Of a stretch of 64,000 bases of DNA, positions 8,313-17,159 are shown piece by piece (position 1 is the stretch's first letter; each line of letters opens with the position of its first letter). Source of the stretch: Bacteroidota bacterium (GTDB lineage Bacteria > Bacteroidota > Bacteroidia > Chitinophagales > Saprospiraceae); contig JAFMDF010000001.1 in assembly GCA_017857395.1 (NCBI GenBank), positions 1 to 64,000 of the forward strand. The letters are read 5' to 3'. The position numbers and the translations under genes are program-made. The notes under the pieces were generated by a model. The model had not been told where the DNA came from. It did no database searches and worked only from the letters and a program-made list of their open reading frames with translations.

Positions 8313-9524
8313 ATGACCACAACACCGACCGTTAAATCAGCTTATGCAGTAGACAATCGAGGCTATTATGGCGAATTTGGAGGCGCTTTTATTCCTGAAA
8401 TGCTTCATCCAAACATAGAAGAATTACGTAATGTCTATTTAGAAATCACCCAAGAAGCGTGTTTCCAAAAAGAATTTCGTGGTTTGTTAAAAGATTATGT
8501 AGGTCGGCCTACGCCACTTTATTATGCAGAAAGATTATCCAACCATTATAAGACCAATATTTATCTTAAGCGAGAAGATTTAAATCATACAGGCGCACAT
8601 AAAGTCAATAATACGATTGGGCAAATTTTACTAGCTAAGCGATTGGGCAAAAAACGAATTATTGCCGAAACGGGTGCAGGACAGCATGGTGTAGCAACGG
8701 CAACTGTTTGTGCTTTGATGGGCTTCCCTTGTATCGTATATATGGGTGCGATTGACATCGAAAGACAAGCACCGAATGTATCGAGAATGAAAATGTTGGG
8801 AGCTGAAGTTCGCCCAGCCTTAAGTGGTAGTCAGACTTTGAAAGATGCGACAAATGAGGCTATTAGAGATTGGATTAATAATCCAGCGGATACGCATTAT
8901 ATTATTGGGTCTGCAATTGGTCCACACCCGTATCCTGATATGGTGACTCGTTTTCAATCGGTGATTAGCGAAGAAATCAAATGGCAATTAAAAGAGCAAA
9001 CGGGTAAAGAAAATCCAGATGCCGTCGTGGCTTGTATTGGAGGAGGTAGTAATGCGGCAGGAACTTTTTACCATTACTTGGATGAGCCAGATGTACGTTT
9101 GATTGCTGTGGAAGCAGCAGGATTGGGTATTAACTCAGGAGAATCAGCAGCGACTAGTGTTTTAGGTACAAAAGGGATCATTCATGGTTGCCGAACGCTT
9201 TTAATGCAAACTAAAGATGGGCAAATTGTAGAACCTTATTCAATTTCTGCGGGGCTAGATTATCCAGGAATTGGGCCAATGCACGCACATTTAATTGATA
9301 CAGGTCGAGCAGAAGCGGTCAGTATTACAGATGATGATGCTTTGAAAGCTGCTTACTTTTTGACTCGTACGGAAGGTATTATTCCTGCCTTAGAATCGGC
9401 ACACGCTTTTGCTGCATTAGATTATATTAATTATAAAGAAGACGATGTGATTGTGGTGAATTTATCTGGTCGAGGCGATAAAGATTTGAGTACTTTCATT
9501 AAGCATATTGAGAAATACGGGTAA
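8313..9524 (+). CDS. trpB: Tryptophan synthase beta chain
   Basis: TrpB condenses indole and L-serine to L-tryptophan using pyridoxal phosphate; it normally works in an alpha2-beta2 complex with TrpA. The PLP-binding lysine is K97 in [10 protein letters not shown], and the glycine-rich phosphate loop GGGSNAAG and C-terminal LSGRGDKD are present. The length of 403 residues matches the TrpB1 type, which pairs with TrpA, rather than the longer TrpB2. No other trp gene is in this window: neighbours are a membrane protein upstream and a convergent TonB receptor. The long non-coding gap before it may hold regulatory sequence, but I found no Trp-rich leader peptide. Confidence 0.98.
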   Translation: MTTTPTVKSAYAVDNRGYYGEFGGAFIPEMLHPNIEELRNVYLEITQEACFQKEFRGLLKDYVGRPTPLYYAERLSNHYKTNIYLKREDLNHTGAHKVNNTIGQILLAKRLGKKRIIAETGAGQHGVATATVCALMGFPCIVYMGAIDIERQAPNVSRMKMLGAEVRPALSGSQTLKDATNEAIRDWINNPADTHYIIGSAIGPHPYPDMVTRFQSVISEEIKWQLKEQTGKENPDAVVACIGGGSNAAGTFYHYLDEPDVRLIAVEAAGLGINSGESAATSVLGTKGIIHGCRTLLMQTKDGQIVEPYSISAGLDYPGIGPMHAHLIDTGRAEAVSITDDDALKAAYFLTRTEGIIPALESAHAFAALDYINYKEDDVIVVNLSGRGDKDLSTFIKHIEKYG

Positions 9525-9530
9525 AAATTA

Positions 9531-9633
9531 AGAAGTCAGCCGTCAGACCGAAAATTAAAATTTTCTGTCAGAAGTCAGATTTATCTTAGAAATCTGACTT
9601 CTGACAGTTTATGAAATAAACGGTCTGACTTCT
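9531..9633. repeat. Nested palindrome, GTCAGAAGTCAGA family
   Basis: A perfect 18-bp inner stem (9565-9582 with 9590-9607, loop of 7) is enclosed by outer arms built from the same word (GTCAGACCG near 9542, CGGTCTGACTTCT at 9621). It fills the gap between the convergent trpB and TonB receptor genes. A 41-bp part (9542-9582) recurs at 30939-30979 with only two differences. It may serve as a bidirectional terminator. Confidence 0.85.
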
Positions 9634-9638
9634 CACTT

Positions 9639-11693
9639 CTAAAAAAAGACTTTCACTCCCCCATAAAAGTTAGCCGTAGGTGCTGGTTCATAAAATCGAC
9701 TACCAAAAGCATTCACCCGAACATTATCAAAATACTCCGTTCCTAATAAATTATTGATACCAAAAAATGGTTCGATGTGTCCTTTTGTTAGATTATGTCG
9801 GTAGCCTAATTTTAGATTCACGACAGTATAACCATCTACCGTAACAGAATTATCATCTTTAGCAAATAACTCGCCGATGCTTCTCACTTGTAATGACCCG
9901 AATAAGCCTTTATTACGGGAATAATTTAAAGCAAAAAAGGTATTATGTTTTGGAATGCCAGGTAAAAAATTGCCATTAAAAGAACGGAATTCATCATATT
10001 TAAAATCAGAGTAGGTATAATTCAAAAAGGCATTTAGGCCTCTAGCCAAACTATAAGTTAAACTTGCTTCTACCCCTTTTCTATCCGTACTTCCTGCATT
10101 TCTAAAAAAGTCTCTATCTGGAAAATCTTCTAATTCAAAAGAGACAATTTCTTCTTTGACTTTAATGGTAAATAAAGCCAGTTCATAGCGCAACTTATTA
10201 TTGACAATTCCTTTGATACCGACTTCATAATTGGTCGCTTCTTGTGGCATCAAGTCTGGATTAAAACCACCTAAACCAGAAGGGTTATTTGATAACTCAT
10301 TCAAAGTAGGCGTTTCAAAACTAGTTGAAATATTACCATAAATATTAGCGGCATCGGAAGCGCTGTAGACTAGACCAAAAGTTGGGTTAAAATTATTTAA
10401 GTTAGATTCACCTGATTGGTCGCCATTACTTAGGAAATTATCCGTTGCTTTTAGGCGTATCGCATCATAACGCAAGCCTAGCATAGCGGTGAAATTATCC
10501 GTCAAACTTAATTCTTGTACTAAGAAAGTACCAAAGCTTAAAAATGCCTCTTTTTGGTCTAAAGTCATATTGCCTTTTACCCCATTTTCATTCACAAATC
10601 TAGTTCTATCATCCACTTGGTTTTGTAAGTCTACGCCAATTTTTAATCTATACGGCAAACCAAATAGCGTCTTATCCAATTGGTAATTAGTATTAAATCC
10701 AGTAAAAGTTCTATCAAATTCTACAATACCACCAAAACCAAAAGGCAAACGATTGGCAAAATCCCGATTACTAATCCACGTTTTGATTTCTAATTGTTGG
10801 TTGTCCGCAATCGCATTTTTATAAATCAAAGCAAATCGAGATTGCACAATTTCTTCACCGCCCATAAACGATAAGTTTCTATCTCTAGCACTTTTTCTGT
10901 CTTCCTCTGCTTGGGCTAAATTGATACCTCCAGGGTCATCCGCTTGTGGGCTATTGGCATAATTCGCTAAGAATTGTAGGTCCGATTTATCAGTTAACTG
11001 GAAATTAAATTTACCATTTAAAATAGTATTTTTCATACCACTATTTTCTCTATAACCATTTGTATTGACATGAATACCGTGAATCAAGTAACCAAATTTT
11101 CCTTTCTGTTGCCCTGTTTTTAATTGATACTGTTGTAAACCATAAGAACCAAGGGCTACTCTTGCTTCTACAAAAGGATTAATAGTAGGATTTTGAGTGG
11201 TAAAACTAATCACTCCACCAGAAGCATTACCGTATAAACCAGAAGATGGACCACGGACGACTTCAATATTTTCTAAAACCCCTAAATCTAGATTATCAAC
11301 TTGTGCTTGCCCATCAGGTGTAGATTCTGGAATGCCATCGACTAATACTTTAACGCCTCTAATCCCAAAAGCTGACCTTGCACCAAAACCACGAATAGAA
11401 ACTCGTAAATCTTGGGAAAAGTTATTACCATTTAAAGCAAATAAACCAGGAATCGCATCTAAGGATTCATTGACTGACAATTGATTTTGCCCTCTTTGAA
11501 TGAAAGATTTTGCTAGAGAAGTTGTCGCTAAGGGAGATTTTGTATCGGCTGTCTCGAAGCGAGTGGCTTGGACGGTGACTGGGACTAAGTCGTAAATCTG
11601 GGCGGTGTCAATTTGGGCGGTTGCCAAGATAGTTAAAAAAGAAAAAAGAATAATAGGTAAAATTCTCATATGTAGATATAAATTATTTTTCAA
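9639..11693 (-). CDS. TonB-dependent outer-membrane receptor (FecA/iron-type)
   Basis: This is an outer-membrane beta-barrel that imports a ligand, probably an iron chelate or similar, using TonB energy. At 684 residues it has a signal peptide (hydrophobic LPIILFSFLTILATAQ), a TonB-box-like VPVTVQATR, a plug domain with SIRGFGARSAFGIRGVKVLVDG and VVRGPSSGLYGNASGGVI, and a barrel ending in the typical aromatic NFYGGVKVFF. It lacks the carboxypeptidase-like N-terminal domain of SusC proteins and has no SusD partner nearby, so a siderophore or cofactor role is likelier than glycans. The first ATG gives n-region MKNNLYLHMR; the ATG at 11669 is an equally good start. It converges with trpB. Confidence 0.93.
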   Translation of the reverse strand: MKNNLYLHMRILPIILFSFLTILATAQIDTAQIYDLVPVTVQATRFETADTKSPLATTSLAKSFIQRGQNQLSVNESLDAIPGLFALNGNNFSQDLRVSIRGFGARSAFGIRGVKVLVDGIPESTPDGQAQVDNLDLGVLENIEVVRGPSSGLYGNASGGVISFTTQNPTINPFVEARVALGSYGLQQYQLKTGQQKGKFGYLIHGIHVNTNGYRENSGMKNTILNGKFNFQLTDKSDLQFLANYANSPQADDPGGINLAQAEEDRKSARDRNLSFMGGEEIVQSRFALIYKNAIADNQQLEIKTWISNRDFANRLPFGFGGIVEFDRTFTGFNTNYQLDKTLFGLPYRLKIGVDLQNQVDDRTRFVNENGVKGNMTLDQKEAFLSFGTFLVQELSLTDNFTAMLGLRYDAIRLKATDNFLSNGDQSGESNLNNFNPTFGLVYSASDAANIYGNISTSFETPTLNELSNNPSGLGGFNPDLMPQEATNYEVGIKGIVNNKLRYELALFTIKVKEEIVSFELEDFPDRDFFRNAGSTDRKGVEASLTYSLARGLNAFLNYTYSDFKYDEFRSFNGNFLPGIPKHNTFFALNYSRNKGLFGSLQVRSIGELFAKDDNSVTVDGYTVVNLKLGYRHNLTKGHIEPFFGINNLLGTEYFDNVRVNAFGSRFYEPAPTANFYGGVKVFF

Positions 11694-11707
11694 AACTTAG
11701 TACAAAT

Positions 11708-11759
11708 AAAAAAGCAGGGAACAAAAGCCAAATATACTGCTTTTGTTCCCTGCTTTTTT
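11708..11759. terminator. Strong bidirectional hairpin between the TonB receptor and POT genes
   Basis: A perfect 21-bp stem (11708-11728 with 11739-11759, loop of 10), with an A-run on one side and a T-run on the other. It should end transcription of the POT gene on the minus strand before the TonB receptor gene. Confidence 0.85.
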
Positions 11760-11769
11760 AATCATAGTC

Positions 11770-11816
11770 GGGAAATTCATTTCCCAGTAAAATATTTATA
11801 GGGAAATGAATTTCCT
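11770..11816. repeat. Paired GGGAAAT palindromes
   Basis: Two 16-bp palindromes, GGGAAATTCATTTCCC (11770-11785) and GGGAAATGAATTTCCT (11801-11816), are also near-perfect reverse complements of each other (15 of 16). The pair can fold either as two small hairpins or as one long one. It lies just after the POT gene stop and before the terminator. Confidence 0.75.
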
Positions 11817-11828
11817 AGTTATGAATGT

Positions 11829-13586
11829 TTACCGTATCCCGTGCATTAATTTCTTTACAACTGGAGATAAGACAATACAAAGTACACCAAGGGCAACAGA
11901 GATGGCGGTCAATATCCAGAAGAAGTAGCTAATTCCACTTTCTTCTGCAATCCCTGCCGAAGCTCCACCAAAAACACCAGCTAGTTTCATACCGATAGCA
12001 ATCGCCAAATAATACATACCATACATAAAAGCAATCATTCGACCTGGCACTAATTTACTGACTAAAGAAAGAGAGACTGGAGAAATACAAAGTTCACCTA
12101 AAGTGTGAAATAAATAAACTAAGATTAGCCAAATCATACTGACGGATACCGTTTTAGCGGCAGCACCTGCGGGAATATCACTTGCACCATAAGCTATACA
12201 AGCCATTCCTAATCCCAGTAAAAACATTCCAATAGCATATTTCATATTGGCACTTGGGTTGTATTTACTTTCCCATATTTTAGAAAATAAAGGTGCAAAA
12301 ATGATGATGTACAAGGAATTTAAGATACCAAACCAAGAAGCTGTAACTTCTGTTGTCTCTGCTGCAAATTCTCGTAGTAACATCCATAAAGTAATACCCC
12401 AGATAATAAGGAAACTTATAGTCAAGAAGACAAAAGATAAGCTATACTTATTACCAATTTGTTGGAATAATAAAAAGATAATCCAAGTAAATATGCTTAA
12501 TGGAACAAGCGTTAGAATAGAATTGACAATATTAAAAGTCATACCTGCACTTCCTTCTAAAAATCTATCGGTATAATCTCTTGCAAAGATGGTCAAAGAC
12601 CCCGGTGCTTGTTCAAAAACAGCCCAGAAGAAAATGGTTACAAAACAGAAGAATAAAACGGCAATCATTTTATCTCTCGTAATGCTAGAATAATTGACTA
12701 ATCGAGCAATAACAACAATTAAAAAAATAACAAAAGCAGCAATAATGGTAAAATTAGGGCCACTCATTCCGCCTACACTAAATGGTAAAAAATTAGTAGC
12801 TCCTTCTGATATTTTGGAGACAGGGTCATTGATAATCCATACAAAGCCTAAAATTCCTGCAATTGCAGAAAATACAATTTGCCACATTTCAAATGGATTT
12901 CTTTTATCTCCATCCTCTTGTAGTACGGCTAATTGTTTTGCTTTAATTGGTTTTTTTCCTGCCTCACCAAAAACGTCTTGCGCAAACCAAAATTGTAATA
13001 AACCGAAAAACATAAAAATACCTGCTAAACTAAATCCATAAGTCCAACCTATCTTTTCCCCTAAATAACCACAAAGTAAAATGCCTAAAAATGCTCCTGA
13101 ATTTACGCCCATGTAAAAAATGGTATAAGCACCATCTTTTTTATCTGGATGTTTTTCATACATTTCTGAAATAATAGCAGTCATACAAGGTTTAAAAAAA
13201 CCACTTCCTATCACCAATAAAGTCAATCCTAAATATATAAAAAAGGGTGACTCTAATGCCATGCTGCCATGTCCAAGGGACATTAATAAAGCACCTAAAG
13301 CGATTGAATTTCGATACCCTATAATATTATCAGCAACATAGCCGCCTACTAAAGTGGATAAATAAACTAAGGAAACATAAGTACCAAAAATGGCATAAGC
13401 GTATTCTTCTGGCCATCCCCATCCACCACCAATTAGGGAAGCGGTAAAAAACATGACTAATAAAGCCCGCATGCCATAATAAGAAAACCGTTCCCACATT
13501 TCCGTAAAAAATAGGACAAATAACCCTGATGGATGTCCTAGAACTGCCCCGTTGGCAGTTAATAAATCTCCATTATTATTGGACAT
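11829..13586 (-). CDS. POT/PTR2-family peptide transporter (585 aa)
   Basis: This is an inner-membrane proton-coupled oligopeptide symporter of the major facilitator superfamily. The proton-coupling motif ExxERFxYYG is present near the N-terminus (EMWERFSYYG), and the PTR2 signature appears as FYMGVNSGAFLG. About 12-14 hydrophobic helices are spread over 585 residues. It is longer than its tandem neighbour at 13706-15202, mostly from a larger central region around residues 200-300 that includes an insert KKPIKAKQLAVLQEDGD. The two are clearly paralogous. It lies 119 bp downstream of that gene on the same strand and ends before a strong terminator. The substrate is probably di- and tripeptides. 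Confidence 0.95.
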   Translation of the reverse strand: MSNNNGDLLTANGAVLGHPSGLFVLFFTEMWERFSYYGMRALLVMFFTASLIGGGWGWPEEYAYAIFGTYVSLVYLSTLVGGYVADNIIGYRNSIALGALLMSLGHGSMALESPFFIYLGLTLLVIGSGFFKPCMTAIISEMYEKHPDKKDGAYTIFYMGVNSGAFLGILLCGYLGEKIGWTYGFSLAGIFMFFGLLQFWFAQDVFGEAGKKPIKAKQLAVLQEDGDKRNPFEMWQIVFSAIAGILGFVWIINDPVSKISEGATNFLPFSVGGMSGPNFTIIAAFVIFLIVVIARLVNYSSITRDKMIAVLFFCFVTIFFWAVFEQAPGSLTIFARDYTDRFLEGSAGMTFNIVNSILTLVPLSIFTWIIFLLFQQIGNKYSLSFVFLTISFLIIWGITLWMLLREFAAETTEVTASWFGILNSLYIIIFAPLFSKIWESKYNPSANMKYAIGMFLLGLGMACIAYGASDIPAGAAAKTVSVSMIWLILVYLFHTLGELCISPVSLSLVSKLVPGRMIAFMYGMYYLAIAIGMKLAGVFGGASAGIAEESGISYFFWILTAISVALGVLCIVLSPVVKKLMHGIR

Positions 13587-13632
13587 AAGAAATAGTTTTT
13601 TCGTTAAGGATGATTTTATTTGTTAAGAACAT

Positions 13633-13670
13633 AAGGCGGCTATTTCCCACAGCCGCCTTGTTTTATTTTT
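13633..13670. terminator. GC-rich hairpin between the two POT genes
   Basis: AAGGCGGCT (13633-13641) pairs with AGCCGCCTT (13651-13659), followed by a T-rich tract on the plus strand only. Both flanking genes are on the minus strand, where no U-tract follows, so it is either a weak 3' hairpin for the upstream POT gene or blocks antisense transcription. A related AGGCGG/CCGCCT hairpin is at 22836. Confidence 0.5.
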
Positions 13671-13705
13671 TAGCAAAATGACTGTAAAAAATAACCACCT
13701 TACGA

Positions 13706-15202
13706 TTATTTTATATCGCCCATCCATTTTTTAGCAAATGGACTTAAGGCTAAAAATATTATTCCTGCACCAACACTTACTGTTACCACAGACATAAATA
13801 AACTAGGCATTTGTTGCACATTTTCTGGGTCAAAATTTCCTGCAAATAAACCAGCAATTAGATTTCCTAAGGCTGCACCTACAAACCAAATACCCATCAT
13901 TTGACCAACATATCGCTTAGGAGATAATTTGGTCGTCGCACTCATTCCGATAGGACTTAAAGTCAATTCTCCAATAGTATGAAGAAAATAAGTCAATACT
14001 AAAAAGAACATACCAGCTTTTTCACCACCAGCCGCAATTCTTGCTGCAAAAACCATTACTAAAAACCCAAGCCCTAGCATGATTAAACCAAAAGCAAACT
14101 TTAAAGGGGTATTCGGATTCATATTTTTGGCTGCTAGTTTCACCCATAATGCACCCATTAACGGCGCACAAATAATGATGAACATAGAGTTAACAGATTG
14201 TAATGATCCTGCTGGAATAGTAAATCCGAACAATCCTCTATCCGTATAATCTCTAGCAAATAAATTCAGAGAAGAACCCGCTTGTTCAAAACCTGACCAG
14301 AAGACAGCAGCGCCTACAAATAGTAAAAAGATAATGGCTACTTTCTTCTTTTCGTCTGGGGTTAAACCTCCTGCTATAATGATATAAATAAAGTAGAACA
14401 AAGTGACCAAAACAATAACGACCCCTACTCCTTGTGCTATCCCCGTTGCATTCGTCATGTTTATGATGCTCATATATTGTAACAGTCCAAGAATTCCGAT
14501 TAAAAGCGCCGCGAAACCAAGACCTAACATGCTATTAGAAGAATCCGAATCACTTAGTTTTGAGGCTTCTTTTGCTTTCGCTACAATCCCTAACTCCCCA
14601 AGGGTACCTTCTGTCATTTTGTACTGCACTAAACCTGCAAACATCCCTATTGCTGCCAAGCCAAAGCCTAAATGCCAACTTACATTCTCCGCTACAATTG
14701 GTACAATCAACTGTCCTAAAAATGCACCTAGGTTAATCCCCATATAAAATGTAGAAAAACCGGCATCTCTTCTTGCACCTCCTTCAGGATATAAATCCCC
14801 GACAATGGTACTAATATTGGGTTTTAATAAGCCTGTACCGATAGCAACTAAACCTAAACCAGAAAAGAAAATAGGCGTACTTCCCGGAATCGCCAAAACT
14901 AGATGCCCCAGCATAATGATAATACCACCGTAATAAATAGCTTTCCGTTGCCCAAAGATATTATCTGCTAACCAACCACCTGGTAAGGTTAATAAATAGA
15001 CCCCTGCTGTATATAATCCATAAACTGCTGCGGCTGTTTCCGTCGTTAAGCCCAGCCCTTCTTGAGCAGCATCTGTGGTCATGAATAAGATTAACATGGC
15101 TCGCATTCCATAATAACTAAACCGCTCCCACATTTCGGTAAAAAACAAGGTGGCTAATCCTCTTGGATGCCCGAAAAACGTTTTTTCACTTACTTGACTC
15201 AT
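13706..15202 (-). CDS. POT/PTR2-family peptide transporter (498 aa)
   Basis: A proton-coupled oligopeptide transporter of the inner membrane. ExxERFxYYG is seen as EMWERFSYYG close to the N-terminus and the PTR2 signature as FYMGINLGAFLG. The length of 498 residues with about 14 hydrophobic helices is typical of bacterial POT proteins such as the DtpA group. The central soluble linker is short (AKEASKLSDSDSSNS). It is the upstream member of a tandem paralogous pair on the minus strand; the pair may share a transcript, although a hairpin lies between them. The protein starts at an ATG followed by MSQVSEKTFFGHPRGL, and the paralogue has the matching GHPSGL. Confidence 0.95.
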   Translation of the reverse strand: MSQVSEKTFFGHPRGLATLFFTEMWERFSYYGMRAMLILFMTTDAAQEGLGLTTETAAAVYGLYTAGVYLLTLPGGWLADNIFGQRKAIYYGGIIIMLGHLVLAIPGSTPIFFSGLGLVAIGTGLLKPNISTIVGDLYPEGGARRDAGFSTFYMGINLGAFLGQLIVPIVAENVSWHLGFGLAAIGMFAGLVQYKMTEGTLGELGIVAKAKEASKLSDSDSSNSMLGLGFAALLIGILGLLQYMSIINMTNATGIAQGVGVVIVLVTLFYFIYIIIAGGLTPDEKKKVAIIFLLFVGAAVFWSGFEQAGSSLNLFARDYTDRGLFGFTIPAGSLQSVNSMFIIICAPLMGALWVKLAAKNMNPNTPLKFAFGLIMLGLGFLVMVFAARIAAGGEKAGMFFLVLTYFLHTIGELTLSPIGMSATTKLSPKRYVGQMMGIWFVGAALGNLIAGLFAGNFDPENVQQMPSLFMSVVTVSVGAGIIFLALSPFAKKWMGDIK

Positions 15203-15409
15203 AAAAACTATTTATATTTATTTGATTAGATTTTTTAAATTCCGCTCAAAATAGATTTTTTTACCTAAAATAAAGCTACGATATATTGTTTTATTCTGAA
15301 TTTGCTTGTTTTAACCAAACCTTAATAGGATTTAGGGATAATTAAGACGTAGTATTTAACGGAATTATCGGGGATTGTTTTTTAACTCGGATGTTTTTAT
15401 TTCGGATTC

Positions 15410-15492
15410 CCCACGAATTTATTGCCCCACGGATGAATTGTACCACGGATTCGACGCACATGGAGTTGTGCTGATTTATTTTAGCCACGGAT
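15410..15492. repeat. CCACGGAT word cluster
   Basis: Between the divergent POT and thioredoxin-like genes the words CCCCACGGAT, ACCACGGATT and GCCACGGAT recur three times, with CCCCACGAAT as a variant. The same words form clean hairpins at 17062-17099 and 34320-34383. Here they are in tandem, without a long stem. The rest of the 404-bp gap holds nothing I recognise apart from the next repeat. Confidence 0.6.
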
Positions 15493-15556
15493 ACTGTGAT
15501 ATGGATGTTTTTAAAATAGGACATTTTTTATAATATATTTGTTGTCAACGGATAAA

Positions 15557-15593
15557 ATCTTGTTTAATCTTGCACTATCCTGTCATCCTGTAG
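15557..15593 (+). repeat. ATCCTGT leader repeat
   Basis: Tandem variants of the word AATCCTGT (AATCTTG, AATCTTG, TATCCTGT, CATCCTGTAG) end 13 bp before the start codon at 15607. A very similar block ends 2-3 bp before the gene at 45890, in the same orientation relative to the gene. Confidence 0.65.
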
Positions 15594-15606
15594 TATATTT
15601 TGCAAT

Positions 15607-17031
15607 ATGAAAAAAAATAGGTATTCCTCCGTTTTTTATAGCTTCCTTTCTTTCCTTTTTTTATGTTCAACTATGCAAGGAAAAGCGGTCAATTATGATT
15701 TCCTGTTTCAAGTAAAAGGCTTGGATATTTCGGAAAAGTGTACCCTTGGTTATTATGCAGGTAATTTTACTTATGTTATAGATTCTGTGAAGGTGGCTAA
15801 AGGAGGAAATATTCGATTTAAAGGACAAAAAGACTTATTAGATGGAATGTATTTTCTGATGATTCCCGAAGTTGGATTTATTGATTTTATCGTTTATAAA
15901 GATTATCAATTTACGGTCAAAACAGCGGTCGCCAATCTGAACAAAAACCTAAGTGTCACAGGGTCTAAAGAAAATACCGCCTATTTTGCTTATCAAAGTT
16001 TTTTGGAGACCAAAAGAGAAGAAATTGAGCAGCAAACCCAAATGCTGAATATGCTTAAAAGGGCGACCAAAGACCCACAAGTTATCCAAGAAAGTCAACA
16101 ACGTATTAATGAATTGCGGCAATCTATTGCAACGAAGGCTTATGATTTAATGGAAACACATACGATCAGTTTTTTCTGTATGATGATGGAAGCAAATGAT
16201 TTGCCAATAGTACCTTCTAATATACCAGTTCAACTAAATAATCAAACCAATCCTGTTTATTTACAATATATAAAAGACCATTTTTGGGATAATTTTGATT
16301 TTAATGAGGAAGGACTTTTACGAACTAAAATTTTTAGTACCAAAGCCAGTTTCTTTTTCGAACGATTGACGAATCCAAGTCCAGCAGGTTTTATCGAATC
16401 GGTGGATATTATTGCGCAAAAGTCTAATGTGAATCCTGCCATGATGCAAAATACTTTGCGCTGGTTAGTTACGGCTTTTGAGAATCCTAAAAACAAAGGG
16501 GCGGATGCAGTCTTCGTTCATATTTTTGATAATTATTTTACGACACCTGAAGAGAACGGAATTGATGTGGCTGTTTTTAGTAGAGTGGAACAAAAAGCGA
16601 ATTATTATAGACCTACCTTAATTGGAAATCTTGCGCCCAATATCACTTTATTGGATGAAAATGATAAACCACAATCTTTACATGATTTTAAAGCAAAATA
16701 TACGATGCTTTATTTCTTTAGTCCACTTTGTGATAAATGTCGAACTGCTACACCTAAAGTCGTAGAATTATTTAAAAGATTCGAAGTGAAAGGTTTAAAA
16801 GGGTTTGCGGTTTGTACAGATGATAAAAAAGAGTATTGGAAAACTTATGTCAAAGAGAATAAATTGCCTTGGACTTGTGTCATGGATACAGATGATGATT
16901 TAACGGTGGAAACTAAATACGCTCCGAATAGTTTACCGAATGTTTTTATTTTGGATAAGGATAAAAATATTTTGGCAAATAGAATAGAATTTGAAGAATT
17001 GGAAGCTGCATTGCAGGCTTTGATTCGATAG
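15607..17031 (+). CDS. Secreted thioredoxin-like protein (DUF4369/DUF5106 type)
   Basis: This is a periplasmic thiol-disulfide oxidoreductase, probably membrane-tethered or periplasmic. It has 474 residues: a signal peptide at 1-28 (hydrophobic FYSFLSFLFLCSTMQGKA), an N-terminal beta-rich region resembling DUF4369 (~30-120), a helical middle resembling DUF5106 (~125-330), and a C-terminal thioredoxin fold with the redox motif C375-D-K-C378 and the cis-proline region SLPNVF. These proteins are common in Bacteroidota near electron-transfer or T9SS functions; the exact substrate is unknown. The gene is monocistronic, led by an ATCCTGT repeat and followed by a CCACGGAT hairpin. The catalytic motif CDKC is unlike the CGPC of general thioredoxins. 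Confidence 0.85.
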   Translation: MKKNRYSSVFYSFLSFLFLCSTMQGKAVNYDFLFQVKGLDISEKCTLGYYAGNFTYVIDSVKVAKGGNIRFKGQKDLLDGMYFLMIPEVGFIDFIVYKDYQFTVKTAVANLNKNLSVTGSKENTAYFAYQSFLETKREEIEQQTQMLNMLKRATKDPQVIQESQQRINELRQSIATKAYDLMETHTISFFCMMMEANDLPIVPSNIPVQLNNQTNPVYLQYIKDHFWDNFDFNEEGLLRTKIFSTKASFFFERLTNPSPAGFIESVDIIAQKSNVNPAMMQNTLRWLVTAFENPKNKGADAVFVHIFDNYFTTPEENGIDVAVFSRVEQKANYYRPTLIGNLAPNITLLDENDKPQSLHDFKAKYTMLYFFSPLCDKCRTATPKVVELFKRFEVKGLKGFAVCTDDKKEYWKTYVKENKLPWTCVMDTDDDLTVETKYAPNSLPNVFILDKDKNILANRIEFEELEAALQALIR

Positions 17032-17061
17032 TATTTTAAGCGCCTTTAATATCCGTGGCAC

Positions 17062-17099
17062 AATCAATCCGTGGCTTTAAAAATTGCCACGGATTGATT
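17062..17099. terminator. CCACGGAT-family hairpin at convergent gene ends
   Basis: A perfect 14-bp stem, AATCAATCCGTGGC (17062-17075) with GCCACGGATTGATT (17086-17099), loop of 10. It lies between the convergent thioredoxin-like and LVIVD genes and may terminate both. It belongs to the CCACGGAT repeat family. Confidence 0.75.
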
Positions 17100-17159
17100 T
17101 TTCCACAGATGCTTGTCCTATTTCTAAAACAATAAATTGGTTAATTGACTCCCCATTTA

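Noticed and set aside
13633-13670. Hairpin between the POT genes as a clear terminator
   Set aside because: The T-tract is on the plus strand while both genes read on the minus strand; kept only as a weak feature.
11829-15202. The tandem POT genes as a recent duplication
   Set aside because: They share motifs, but the proteins differ in length (585 and 498) and widely in sequence, so the duplication is old and tandem POT genes are not unusual.
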